This document shows positions 7,727 to 14,017 of a stretch of 64,000 nucleotides of DNA, in pieces. The notes beneath the pieces were generated by a model. It had not been told where the DNA came from and made no database searches. It was given only the letters and a program-made list of their open reading frames with translations. How positions within the stretch are numbered: position 1 is the stretch's first letter; every line of letters starts with the position of its first letter. This DNA comes from Elusimicrobiota bacterium (lineage in GTDB: Bacteria > Elusimicrobiota > Elusimicrobia > FEN-1173), in contig JADKHR010000001.1 in NCBI GenBank assembly GCA_016721625.1, positions 2,418,001 through 2,482,000 of the forward strand, written 5' to 3'. Both the position numbers and the translations under genes were made by a program.

Positions 7727-8884
7727 TTATTTCCGTCGCAACAGCGCCGCGGTTTCCGTGTGGGGGGTGTGGGGAAATAGGTCCACGGGCTGGACCCGTT
7801 CCAGGGTGTAGGTGGGGGAAAGAAACGCCAAATCCTGGGCCAGGGCGTCGGGGTTGCAGGAGACGTAAATCCACCGTTCCACGGGGTGTTCCACCAAAAG
7901 CTTCCGGACGTCGGCGGAGAGTCCCGGGCGGGGCGGGTCCATCACCGCCAGGGCTCCAGGCGCGTTCCAGGCGGGGGCGAAATCGGGCGAGCGGGCGAAG
8001 GCGGCGGCGTCCAGGGTGTGGAACTCGGCATGGGCGATCCCGAAGGACCGGGCGTTGGCGCGGGCATCTTCCACGGCTTGGGGGTTCAGTTCCACGCCCA
8101 CCACCCGGTCCGCCGCGTCCGCGCAAAAAAGGCCGATGGACCCCGACCCGCAATAGATGTCGAAAAAAGTCGAGGCGCGGCTCCCCTCGCCCACCCAGTT
8201 TCGAATCACCCCATAAAGCACTTCCGCGGCCCGGGTGTTGGTTTGAAAGAAAGTCCGGGGGGAAATTTGGAAGGTCAACTCTCCCAGCCGTTCCTCAATG
8301 TATCCCGGCCCGGATAGGACGGCCCGTTCCTCACCCCAGGCCACGTCGGAGAGCCCCGCGTTCACGGTCCAAAGCAAGGTGTCCACCCGAACCCCGCTGG
8401 CCCGCAGGGCCTCCATAAAACTTTCCCGGGGAAGGGTCCCTTCGGCGGTCACCAAACACACCATGCGCTGGCCCGTGTTTTTTCCTTCCCGCACCACCAG
8501 GTAACGCAAAAATCCCCGGTGGGACTTCAAATGGTAGGTCGGCACGTTTTCCCTGAACGCCCAATCCCGCACAGCGGCCATGAGCGGCCCCGCCTCGGGG
8601 GAAAGCAGGCGGCATTCCGCGAGGTCCACGATGCGGTCAAACTTCCCCTTTTGGCGTAGCCCCAAGAGGGGCGGGGTGTCTTTCAATCCGCCGAAAGCGA
8701 ACTCCATTTTGTTCCGGTAATGGAACACGTCCGGCGATGGGAGGATGGGAAGGATTTCACGCGGAGCAAACGGCAAGACCACGTGGCGGATGGCCGCTTC
8801 TTTCGCGGCCAACTGCTCGGCGTAGGGTTTGTCCTGGGTGGCGCACCCGCCGCACGCCCCGAAATGCGGGCAGAGCGGGGTCAA
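7727..8884 (-). CDS. RlmD/RumA-like class I SAM-dependent RNA (uracil-5-)methyltransferase
   Basis: About 385 residues from a TTG at 8884. An N-terminal iron-sulfur cysteine set is visible (LCPHFGACGGCATQ and a later ECRLLS). The C-terminal Rossmann domain has the SAM loop IYCGSGSIGLF, the motif MDPPRPGLS, and the catalytic nucleophile cysteine in IYVSCNPDAL. These enzymes methylate C5 of a uridine in 23S rRNA or tRNA; the exact target cannot be read from sequence. It lacks an N-terminal TRAM domain. The frame stays open to an ATG at 8968, but those 28 extra codons overlap the integrase remnant in another frame and look unlike the family, so the short start is preferred. See the separate finding on this junction. 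Confidence 0.85.
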   Translation of the reverse strand: MTPLCPHFGACGGCATQDKPYAEQLAAKEAAIRHVVLPFAPREILPILPSPDVFHYRNKMEFAFGGLKDTPPLLGLRQKGKFDRIVDLAECRLLSPEAGPLMAAVRDWAFRENVPTYHLKSHRGFLRYLVVREGKNTGQRMVCLVTAEGTLPRESFMEALRASGVRVDTLLWTVNAGLSDVAWGEERAVLSGPGYIEERLGELTFQISPRTFFQTNTRAAEVLYGVIRNWVGEGSRASTFFDIYCGSGSIGLFCADAADRVVGVELNPQAVEDARANARSFGIAHAEFHTLDAAAFARSPDFAPAWNAPGALAVMDPPRPGLSADVRKLLVEHPVERWIYVSCNPDALAQDLAFLSPTYTLERVQPVDLFPHTPHTETAALLRRK

Positions 8885-9180
8885 GACGCCGATGGGGTCA
8901 TCTCCGGATCGGCTACGAAGTAGCCCGCAAAGCCCCGCACCAACGCCTCGGTCTGCTTTACCGGCCACCCTTGAATTTTTTCCTGAACGGAGGTATGCTT
9001 CATAAAGCGTTCCAAACCGATTTCAAAAGGCAGGGCATGGCCCCCCGCCTGGTTGATAAAGGAGAGATAAAGGTGAGCCCAATGGGCGATAAAGGGAATA
9101 CGTTTTTCCAAAGCAAGCCCGCGCTCGCGAAGGTAAATTTGAAATTCCGGCAGAAAATCAGACTTATAAAAAGTTTTCAT
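8881..9180 (-). pseudogene. Truncated integron-integrase-like tyrosine recombinase (N-terminal domain only)
   Basis: A 99-codon frame that resembles the N-terminal SAM-like core-binding domain of integron integrases: an early FLPEFQIYLRERGLALEK, then IPFIAHWAHLYLSFIN, and near the end EKIQGWPVKQTEALVRGF, which matches the usual 'W-x-V-x-Q-A-x-x-A-L-R-x-Y' closing of this domain. The catalytic domain with the Arg-His-Arg-Tyr residues is completely absent; the frame ends at 8881, inside the 5' end of the methyltransferase gene. It is oriented away from the cassette array, as in canonical integrons. Function is therefore lost. Family assignment is by pattern only and needs a profile search. Confidence 0.65.
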
Positions 9181-9294
9181 AGTCTGCGATTACGAGCCTA
9201 TTGTAAAGATTTTGGTCACGATTAAAATGGTAATTCATCTGACCAAGGGCGTCAACGGGCCCATCCCGAAGATTGGCAATAGAACATAATAATT

Positions 9295-9301
9295 GTTGGG
9301 C
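9295..9301 (+). other. Candidate attI core site GTTGGGC
   Basis: GTTGGGC fits the GTTRRRY insertion core. It lies ~115 bases upstream of the integrase remnant start and marks the left edge of the first cassette, whose ATG is only 7 bases further on. The region 9181-9294 would hold the rest of attI and the integrase promoter; nothing else is recognised there. Confidence 0.55.
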
Positions 9302-9307
9302 CTGATA

Positions 9308-9892
9308 ATGAATAGACAATCGTCGTCGCGAATCTTTTTAATTTTACTTCCGTTCCTGCATTTTTGTTCGGCATTATCGTGGGCCGCAGAAAGAGCGGAT
9401 TGGCAGCAATATGTCGACAGTGCCAATGGTTTCTCTTTTGCGTTCCCAAGTGACTACATTCTTTCCAAGGGGCATCTAGCGGTTACAGAAGACTGGTGGG
9501 GTGATCCCAATTTGGGGAATCCCCCTGGAGAAAAACTTATAAAGATCTCTTCAAAACCGTTAAAAAAATCTTCCGACTATGTGGAATTAAGTATTTGGAA
9601 ATCCTCTGATACGGATTGTTCAGGTCGCACCTCCAAGAGCGAAAGTCAATTTTTAAAATTTCCTCCTACAAAAATAATCGGAGGTTCATTGTTCGAAAGA
9701 TACGATGATGCGGAAGCCGGCATGAACCATGGAATGAGCCTCTTGGGTTACACAGGGAATCGGAATAAGGCTTGCTGGCGAATTCAGTTGTTTCAAAGCT
9801 GGCTGGGCGGAGATCCGCACCCGTTGGCCGATGGAAAAGGCCCTGAAAAGATGTTTGTGCGATTCTTGGATTCTTTTAACTTTCGCTCTTGA
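9308..9892 (+). CDS. Cassette 1: secreted protein of unknown function
   Basis: A 194-residue protein with a clear signal peptide (residues ~8-26, RIFLILLPFLHFCSALSWA, cleavage after AWA-type end). The mature part starts with a WQQYVDSANGFSFAFPSDY segment, reminiscent of small periplasmic proteins that begin with 'Y-x-N-x-x-x-G-F-x-F-x-Y-P', but no named family is claimed. The ATG at 9308 follows the attI-like core directly, typical of cassettes. Base composition is visibly more A+T-rich than the flanking chromosome. An upstream TTG at 9293 is in frame but lies before the core site. Confidence 0.7.
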   Translation: MNRQSSSRIFLILLPFLHFCSALSWAAERADWQQYVDSANGFSFAFPSDYILSKGHLAVTEDWWGDPNLGNPPGEKLIKISSKPLKKSSDYVELSIWKSSDTDCSGRTSKSESQFLKFPPTKIIGGSLFERYDDAEAGMNHGMSLLGYTGNRNKACWRIQLFQSWLGGDPHPLADGKGPEKMFVRFLDSFNFRS

Positions 9893-9901
9893 AGACACAC
9901 G

Positions 9902-9960
9902 GCCCAACCCATCGTTCCAGCGGACGCCAACAGCGGGCGCCGCTGACCTTTACGTTGGGG
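9902..9960 (+). other. attC site 1
   Basis: A 59-base imperfect inverted repeat with outer boxes GCCCAAC (9902-9908) and GTTGGGG (9954-9960) and inner arms CAGCGG (9918-9923) and CCGCTG (9940-9945). It separates cassette 1 from cassette 2. Outer boxes differ from perfect complementarity by one base. Confidence 0.8.
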
Positions 9961-9968
9961 CCTAAACC

Positions 9969-10373
9969 ATGAATATAGTTTTGCCGCTTCGGCTTCCAGC
10001 GGTTGTCCTCTTTCTATGTTTGGGCTGTCAATCTGCCAGACCGAATATTGACCGCTCTCAACTCGTGATCGATTGTCGTTATGTGATGGAGCATCTCGAT
10101 AAGTATAAACCCACCTCAAATATTTCGAGCGACGGGCTGAGGTTCCTGACCCCCAAAGATTTACCTCCCTCGATCAGAATCTTGTCCCCCATATCAGTTC
10201 TCTCGGACGGTTCATGTGTGGATATTTTGCTTCCACGTTTCGGTCAAGGTCATGGATATTTGGCCTGCATAAGCGATGCTGAGCCAACCGGAATCGTCGG
10301 TAACAATCTCAAAGGATTTCTCGTTCGAAAGGAAGTTGATGGGCTATGGTATTACCAGTTACCGCCGAAATAG
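9969..10373 (+). CDS. Cassette 2: small putative lipoprotein
   Basis: A 134-residue product. The N-terminus is a lipoprotein signal (residues ~8-20) ending in the lipobox LCLGC. The remaining ~110 residues show no family I recognise and end with a DGLWYYQLPP segment. It starts 8 bases after attC 1 and stops just before attC 2, so it fills one cassette completely. No promoter of its own is evident; expression would depend on upstream transcription. Confidence 0.7.
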   Translation: MNIVLPLRLPAVVLFLCLGCQSARPNIDRSQLVIDCRYVMEHLDKYKPTSNISSDGLRFLTPKDLPPSIRILSPISVLSDGSCVDILLPRFGQGHGYLACISDAEPTGIVGNNLKGFLVRKEVDGLWYYQLPPK

Positions 10374-10377
10374 TTGG

Positions 10378-10436
10378 CCCCAACCCGGCGCTCCAATGGA
10401 CGCCAACATGGGGCGCCGGTGATCTTCACGTTGGGC
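10378..10436 (+). other. attC site 2
   Basis: A 59-base site with outer boxes CCCCAAC (10378-10384, first base off consensus) and GTTGGGC (10430-10436). The inner arms are GGCGCTCCAATGG and a GGCGCCGGTGATC-type partner, similar to but more diverged than sites 3 and 4. Confidence 0.75.
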
Positions 10437-10446
10437 CCATCACAGC

Positions 10447-10479
10447 AATATGGTAAACAAACCATATTCGTGATACAAT
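10447..10479 (+). promoter_or_regulatory. Cassette-borne brnTA promoter with inverted-repeat operator
   Basis: AATATGGT (10447-10454) and ACCATATT (10461-10468) form a perfect 8-bp inverted repeat with a 6-base spacer. A -10-like TACAAT follows at 10474-10479, 7 bases before the BrnT start. The repeat covers the expected -35 position. BrnA antitoxins are known to repress their own operons, so this is a plausible BrnA operator; that is inference. Confidence 0.5.
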
Positions 10480-10485
10480 AGGCCA

Positions 10486-10785
10486 ATGAGCGGCGGCGGT
10501 CGGTATGGGTCCTTCGTTTGGAATGCCTTGAAAGAAAAGGCCAATGTTCAGAGGCATGGGCTTGGCTTTCACGATGCCACTGAGGTCTTCGCAGATCCCC
10601 GGCGTATCATTGCCAGGGATGACCGACATTCCAAGGACGAGGAACGACTTTTCTGTGTTGGTTCCATCCATGGGCGTGTTATCACGGTTCGATTTACTTT
10701 TCGGGGAAAATGCGTTCGAATCTTCGGCGCTGGTTATTGGAGAAAGGGGAGGAAAGCATATGAAAAAGCCAATTTACACCGATGA
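10486..10785 (+). CDS. brnT: Cassette 3: BrnT-family ribonuclease toxin
   Basis: A 99-residue protein with the BrnT pattern: an F-V-W-N-x-x-K-E-x-x-N-x-x-x-H-G-L-G-F start, then EVFADPRRIIARDDRHSKDEER, then a strand VITVRFTFRGKCVRIFGA. BrnT is a RelE-like fold RNA-cleaving toxin neutralised by BrnA. The gene overlaps the downstream antitoxin by 26 bases, as usual for brnTA. The cassette lies between attC sites 2 and 3. Confidence 0.85.
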   Translation: MSGGGRYGSFVWNALKEKANVQRHGLGFHDATEVFADPRRIIARDDRHSKDEERLFCVGSIHGRVITVRFTFRGKCVRIFGAGYWRKGRKAYEKANLHR

Positions 10786-11035
10786 ACCCATGGGGAGACT
10801 TCATGTCATTCCCGACTTTTTGCCTCCTCCGGAAGAGCTTTTCCCGAAGAGGGAAGGCATTAAGGTGACTTTGATTGTGGATAGGGACAGCGTGAACTTC
10901 TTCCGCCAAAGGGCTCATAGTGCCGGCCTGAAATATCAACGAATGATGCGGGAAGTTCTCAGAGAGTATTCGCACCGCTACCAACTGGCCCCAACAAAGC
11001 GCTCCAGCGGACGGCCACACACCGGCCGCCGCTGA
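10760..11035 (+). CDS. brnA: Cassette 3: BrnA-type antitoxin
   Basis: A 91-residue protein with ATG at 10760 after a strong GGGGAGG ribosome-binding site. The middle holds a ribbon-helix-helix region, KVTLIVDRDSVNFFRQRAH...YQRMMREVLREY, the DNA-binding part of BrnA/CopG-like antitoxins. It would neutralise the overlapping BrnT and repress the operon. The last ~15 codons and the stop lie inside attC 3, so the protein's tail is encoded by the recombination site. Confidence 0.8.
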   Translation: MKKPIYTDEPMGRLHVIPDFLPPPEELFPKREGIKVTLIVDRDSVNFFRQRAHSAGLKYQRMMREVLREYSHRYQLAPTKRSSGRPHTGRR

Positions 11036-11050
11036 GCTTAGCCGTTGGGC
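10989..11050 (+). other. attC site 3
   Basis: A 62-base site with outer boxes CCCCAAC (10989-10995) and GTTGGGC (11044-11050). The inner part contains CTCCAGCGGACGGCC and GGCCGCCGCTGAG arms. It is almost identical in its core to attC 4, indicating a homogeneous array. Confidence 0.85.
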
Positions 11051-11054
11051 ACCC

Positions 11055-11083
11055 TTGACTAAAGTATATTACCAATATATACT
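11055..11083 (+). promoter_or_regulatory. Cassette-borne promoter with overlapping palindrome
   Basis: TTGACT (11055-11060) and TATACT (11078-11083) are separated by 17 bases, an excellent sigma-70 promoter, placed 7 bases before the second brnT. An inverted repeat (AAGTATAT ... ATATACTT) covers the spacer and -10, a plausible operator for the cognate BrnA. Confidence 0.65.
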
Positions 11084-11089
11084 TATCCA

Positions 11090-11410
11090 ATGGCTGACGT
11101 CTACGATCACTTAGCGAAGTGCACAGGTTTTAATTGGGATAAATGGAACACGAGCAAAATATGGGACAAGCACAAAGTCACCCCATCCGAATGCGAACAG
11201 CCTTTCTTTAATCGGCCATTTATTGTCGACAACGATGAGAGACATTCAAAAGACGAGATTAGGTTCTATGCGCTCGGACAAACGGATGCCGGCAGACTCC
11301 TTTTCATCGTTTTTACCATCCGCGGGCACTTAATCCGCGCAATATCGGTGCGGGACATGAGCAACAGAGAGCGGGAGGACTACAAATACCATGAAAAACA
11401 AAATCCCTAA
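11090..11410 (+). CDS. brnT: Cassette 4: second BrnT-family toxin
   Basis: A 106-residue BrnT relative: F-N-W-D-K-W-N at residues ~14-20, DKHKVTPSECEQPFFN, the core DNDERHSKDEIRFYALG, then LLFIVFTIRGHLIRAISVRDM and a NREREDY end. Divergence from the BrnT of the preceding cassette is large, so this is not a recent duplication. It overlaps its antitoxin by 20 bases. The cassette lies between attC 3 and attC 4 and is clearly A+T-rich. Confidence 0.85.
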   Translation: MADVYDHLAKCTGFNWDKWNTSKIWDKHKVTPSECEQPFFNRPFIVDNDERHSKDEIRFYALGQTDAGRLLFIVFTIRGHLIRAISVRDMSNREREDYKYHEKQNP

Positions 11411-11666
11411 GTTTAAGAACGAATCAGAGGAACTGACTTTTTGGGCTTCTCATGACTCTTCTAATTACATCGACTGGAAGAAGGCTCGTAGAGTTACTCT
11501 GCCTAATTTGAAACCGTCTGTTAGGTCAATATCTATTCGTCTTCCTGAATCAATGTTTGAAGAGCTTAGGCTTCTAGCCAACAAGAAAGACGTTCCATAT
11601 CAGTCTCTCTTGAAAATGTATCTGGCAGAGAGACTTCAAACTGAACTTAAACATGCACACGCATAG
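11391..11666 (+). CDS. brnA: Cassette 4: second BrnA/CopG-like antitoxin
   Basis: A 91-residue protein. The N-terminal half (SEELTFWASHDSSNYIDW) matches the toxin-binding 'E-x-x-F-W-x-x-x-D-S-x-x-Y-x-D-W' pattern typical of this antitoxin group. The C-terminal half is a ribbon-helix-helix domain (SISIRLPESMFEELRLLA, then YQSLLKMYLAERL). It ends three bases before attC 4. Role: binds BrnT and represses the cassette promoter (inferred from family). Confidence 0.82.
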   Translation: MKNKIPKFKNESEELTFWASHDSSNYIDWKKARRVTLPNLKPSVRSISIRLPESMFEELRLLANKKDVPYQSLLKMYLAERLQTELKHAHA

Positions 11667-11668
11667 GC

Positions 11669-11730
11669 GCCCAACAAATCGCTCGAGCGGACGGCCACAC
11701 CCCGGCCGCCGCTGAGCTTAGCCGTTAGGC
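11669..11730 (+). other. attC site 4
   Basis: A 62-base site with perfect-consensus outer boxes GCCCAAC (11669-11675) and GTTAGGC (11724-11730). The inner arms CGAGCGGACGGCC and GGCCGCCGCTGAG match attC 3. Confidence 0.88.
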
Positions 11731-11760
11731 CGGCAAATGGAATGATTGAATGGAGATACA

Positions 11761-11981
11761 ATGAAGGGAAATCTATTTCGTGCGGCCAAAGAATATATTG
11801 ATCTGGTTGAACGGATTGAAAAAACGAGGGATCCCCTAAAACTTCAAGTTCTTGACTTGAAGAAAAGAGAGCTGAGGCTCATTGGAATTTCATTGAATTG
11901 CTTAAAGCTCAGGGAATTAAATACAAAGACCGAGAACATGCAACCAGGATCGCTTTTCGAATTGCCAATGAGGAATTATGA
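11761..11981 (+). pseudogene. Cassette 5, gene A: small protein with one-base deletion, paralogue of gene B
   Basis: From the ATG at 11761 the frame reads MKGNLFRAAKEYIDLVERIEK and onward to LDLKK near 11865. A one-base loss, most simply in the AAAA run at 11862-11865, then shifts it. In the restored frame it continues EAHWNFIELLKAQGIKYKD and ends ...RIAFRIANEEL at the TGA 11979-11981, which overlaps the start of gene B (ATGA). The restored protein aligns over its whole length with gene B (shared EYIDLV/IYTDLV, H-x-x-x-x-x-L-x-x-x-G-I, DR-x-x-A-x-x-IAF-x-I). That match is the evidence for the frameshift. The unshifted reading gives an 81-residue product with an unrelated tail. Function unknown. 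Confidence 0.6.
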
Positions 11982-12253
11982 GTCTGCTTGAAATCGCTCA
12001 AATCTACACCGACTTGGTCCGAACAGAAGAAAATATTCCCGGGACCGAACATGTTTCAAAAGAGGAAATAAATGTACTTCGATCCAAGCACCACGAAATC
12101 CTCATGCATAAACTCCGTGAGGAAGGAATTGAATTTACGGATCGTTTTGAGGCCATGAACATTGCTTTTGAAATAATCACCTCGCCCAACCATTCGCTCA
12201 GCCGGACGTTACCCTGCCGGCCTTCGGCCGCCAAACCTAGTAATTTTCGTTAA
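11978..12253 (+). CDS. Cassette 5, gene B: small protein of unknown function
   Basis: A 91-residue product. Residues 1-70 form a mostly helical, charged domain (LLEIAQIYTDLVR, then VLRSKHHEILMHKLREEGIEFTDRFEAMNIAFEII) that is paralogous to the restored gene A just upstream. The last ~23 residues are encoded by attC 5 and are probably not functionally important. No family recognised. The two-gene layout with ATGA overlap suggests a hetero-oligomer or a toxin-antitoxin-like pair, but nothing in the sequence proves that. Confidence 0.6.
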   Translation: MSLLEIAQIYTDLVRTEENIPGTEHVSKEEINVLRSKHHEILMHKLREEGIEFTDRFEAMNIAFEIITSPNHSLSRTLPCRPSAAKPSNFR

Positions 12254-12255
12254 AG
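12184..12255 (+). other. attC site 5, degenerate
   Basis: A good left box GCCCAAC (12184-12190) is followed by TTCGCTCAGCCGGACG and GGCCTTCGGCCGCC. The right box is weak: GTTAAAG at 12249-12255 is the best candidate, which would give a 72-base site. The right inner arm has lost the usual CCGCTGAGC. Confidence 0.5.
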
Positions 12256-12494
12256 CTGTAGAAAAGCTCCTATGCTCGGAAAATGGGCGAAAACAGAGAA
12301 AAACCGGATCACATAGACGATCCGGGACGAACGATTTGAAGTGTCGTAAGGTGTTTCAACCCTGAATTCGGAATTTGAAATTACCGGTTGGGGGTTTTTC
12401 TACAGACTCGTTATGCCGGAGCCTAATGCCAAGCTTCAGGCCCCAAATCTCACGGGGGCTCCTTGATCCCCCACCCACCGCCACCATGGAATGG
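12256..12494. other. Cassette-like segment with no recognisable gene
   Basis: No open frame with coding character is seen. A short inverted repeat CCGGATC...GATCCGG (12306-12328 region) is present, and GTTATGC at 12410 resembles a weak core site. This may be a decayed or non-coding cassette. Confidence 0.4.
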
Positions 12495-12531
12495 CCTCGC
12501 GGCGGCCGCCCGCTAGACTTTCATGTTGGCC
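12495..12531 (+). other. Relic right half of an attC site (attC 6)
   Basis: The stretch GGCCGCCCGCTAGACTTTC followed by GTTGGCC at 12525-12531 aligns with the right halves of attC 1 and attC 3 (CGCCGCTGACCTTTAC-GTTGG). The left half is not clear. It marks the last recognisable integron junction, just upstream of the next gene. Confidence 0.45.
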
Positions 12532-12539
12532 TAGGAGAA

Positions 12540-13010
12540 ATGATGCGAGTGTCCCTCTGGTTGCTTCTGTTTTGCTTTAGCGTTGTGGCTCCTGCTCAAG
12601 GAGCCGAGTATGTGCTTCGAATTGACAGGGACGAGGCTTGTCCCATTGGACCCCCAACCCCGAAAATCGAAAAAGGCCTACGCGCTTTGCTTGGCTATAA
12701 ACATTCCGACGCCATCGTCGGTTTTGTCCTGGATTTGAATGGGGATAGAATTAATGATTATATTATTCAGGCAAATAAACCCTTGTGCGGCGCCGAAACT
12801 TGTCCTTACGAAATCATGGATGGGTCATCCAATAAATCAATCGGGACAGTCATCGGTGATCCGTTGGTTGTCAGCTCAATGAAGATTCAGGGGCACCTGG
12901 TCATTCAAGCCTATGGCCACGGTGGCGCCAAACCTGGAATGTATGGGACTTATGTCTTCGATGAGGGCCAATATGTCGAAGTGTCCGGCATCGATTTGAT
13001 TTCGGAATAA
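12540..13010 (+). CDS. Secreted protein of unknown function (last cassette or first flanking gene)
   Basis: A 156-residue protein; ATG at 12540 or 12543 after an AGGAG ribosome-binding site. The signal peptide covers residues ~4-22 and ends APAQGA. The mature protein has four cysteines (EACPIG; CGAETC) and a calcium-loop-like DLNGDRINDY. It begins 9 bases after the relic attC 6, like a cassette, but no attC follows it before the next gene. Unknown function; a periplasmic or extracellular location is inferred from the signal peptide. Confidence 0.65.
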   Translation: MMRVSLWLLLFCFSVVAPAQGAEYVLRIDRDEACPIGPPTPKIEKGLRALLGYKHSDAIVGFVLDLNGDRINDYIIQANKPLCGAETCPYEIMDGSSNKSIGTVIGDPLVVSSMKIQGHLVIQAYGHGGAKPGMYGTYVFDEGQYVEVSGIDLISE

Positions 13011-13096
13011 TTGGTTTTGCTCTTCAACATTTCAGACAGGGCTTCCCGGCCCCTTCTTTTTGGAGCCTGCCCTGGTTTAGCTGTTTTTGGCCTTCA

Positions 13097-14017
13097 TTGA
13101 AACTTCTTCCCGATTTCCCCGCGTTTAAGAAAGTATACGTTGAGATTGGGAACGTTTGTCAGTTGAAATGTCCCTTTTGTCCTGAGGTGGTCAGGGATAA
13201 AACATTTATGGGGCGGGAATTATTTGAAAAGGTTGTTAGAGCGGTGGCCCCGCTCACAGAAGAGGTGTGCTTTCATTTGATGGGGGAACCCCTCCTCCAC
13301 CCGGAATTCGATTCTTATGTGGCTTTCTGCCGCACTGTCGGCGTTCGCCTCAATATAACGACCAACGGTCTTTTGCTTGATCGCCAACGAACGGAGGCCC
13401 TTTTAAATTCCGCTGTGAAACAAATCAATTTCTCGCTTCAGAGTTTTGAGGCCAATTTTCCGCATCGGGACCATTCGGAATATCTTCAAAACATTTTTGA
13501 TTTTACCGAGAGAGCCCTGCGGGAACGTTCGGACCTCTACATCAACTATCGGCTTTGGAATGAGGGCGCGGAGGGGGCCCAGGGGTCCAATGACCTCTTG
13601 CTCCAGAAAATAAAACAGGGCCTTCATGTTGAAATCCAAAAGAAGGCCGATGTTCGATGGAAGAAGAGCGTCCATTTAAAGGGCCGGGTGTTTTTGCATT
13701 TTGACAGCCGGTTCCAATGGCCCCACCTCGACCAGCCCGTCAGAAGCGCCCGGGGGTTTTGCTACGGCTTGTCTTCCCATATCGGGATTCTGGCCGACGG
13801 GACGGTGGTGCCGTGTTGTTTGGATAAAGACGGTGTCATCGGTTTAGGGAATGCGGATACGCAAAATATCGATGAAATCATTGATAGCCCCCGGGCCAGG
13901 GCTCTCCGTCAAGGATTCCAAAGGGGAAATTTGGTCGAAGACCTTTGCCGTAAATGCACGTTTATTTCAAGGTTTGATAAGAAGGTGGGACGAGGGAGGA
14001 CTCCTGTTCTGGGGTGA
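13097..14017 (+). CDS. Radical SAM/SPASM-domain protein
   Basis: A 306-residue protein with TTG start. The radical SAM cluster motif is CQLKCPFC near residue 18-25, followed by HLMGEPLLHPEF (SAM/glycine-rich strand) and ITTNGLLL. The C-terminus has a SPASM-like cysteine set: GFCYGL, VVPCCLDKDGVIGLGN, and DLCRKCTF. Such proteins modify peptides, sugars or carry out anaerobic maturations; the substrate cannot be told. It overlaps or abuts the next gene, a glycosyltransferase, so a role in envelope or glycan modification is possible but speculative. Confidence 0.78.
   Translation: MKLLPDFPAFKKVYVEIGNVCQLKCPFCPEVVRDKTFMGRELFEKVVRAVAPLTEEVCFHLMGEPLLHPEFDSYVAFCRTVGVRLNITTNGLLLDRQRTEALLNSAVKQINFSLQSFEANFPHRDHSEYLQNIFDFTERALRERSDLYINYRLWNEGAEGAQGSNDLLLQKIKQGLHVEIQKKADVRWKKSVHLKGRVFLHFDSRFQWPHLDQPVRSARGFCYGLSSHIGILADGTVVPCCLDKDGVIGLGNADTQNIDEIIDSPRARALRQGFQRGNLVEDLCRKCTFISRFDKKVGRGRTPVLG

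Noticed and set aside
12410..12416. GTTATGC as the right end of another attC
   Set aside because: No matching left box or inner arms are seen in the 100 bases upstream.
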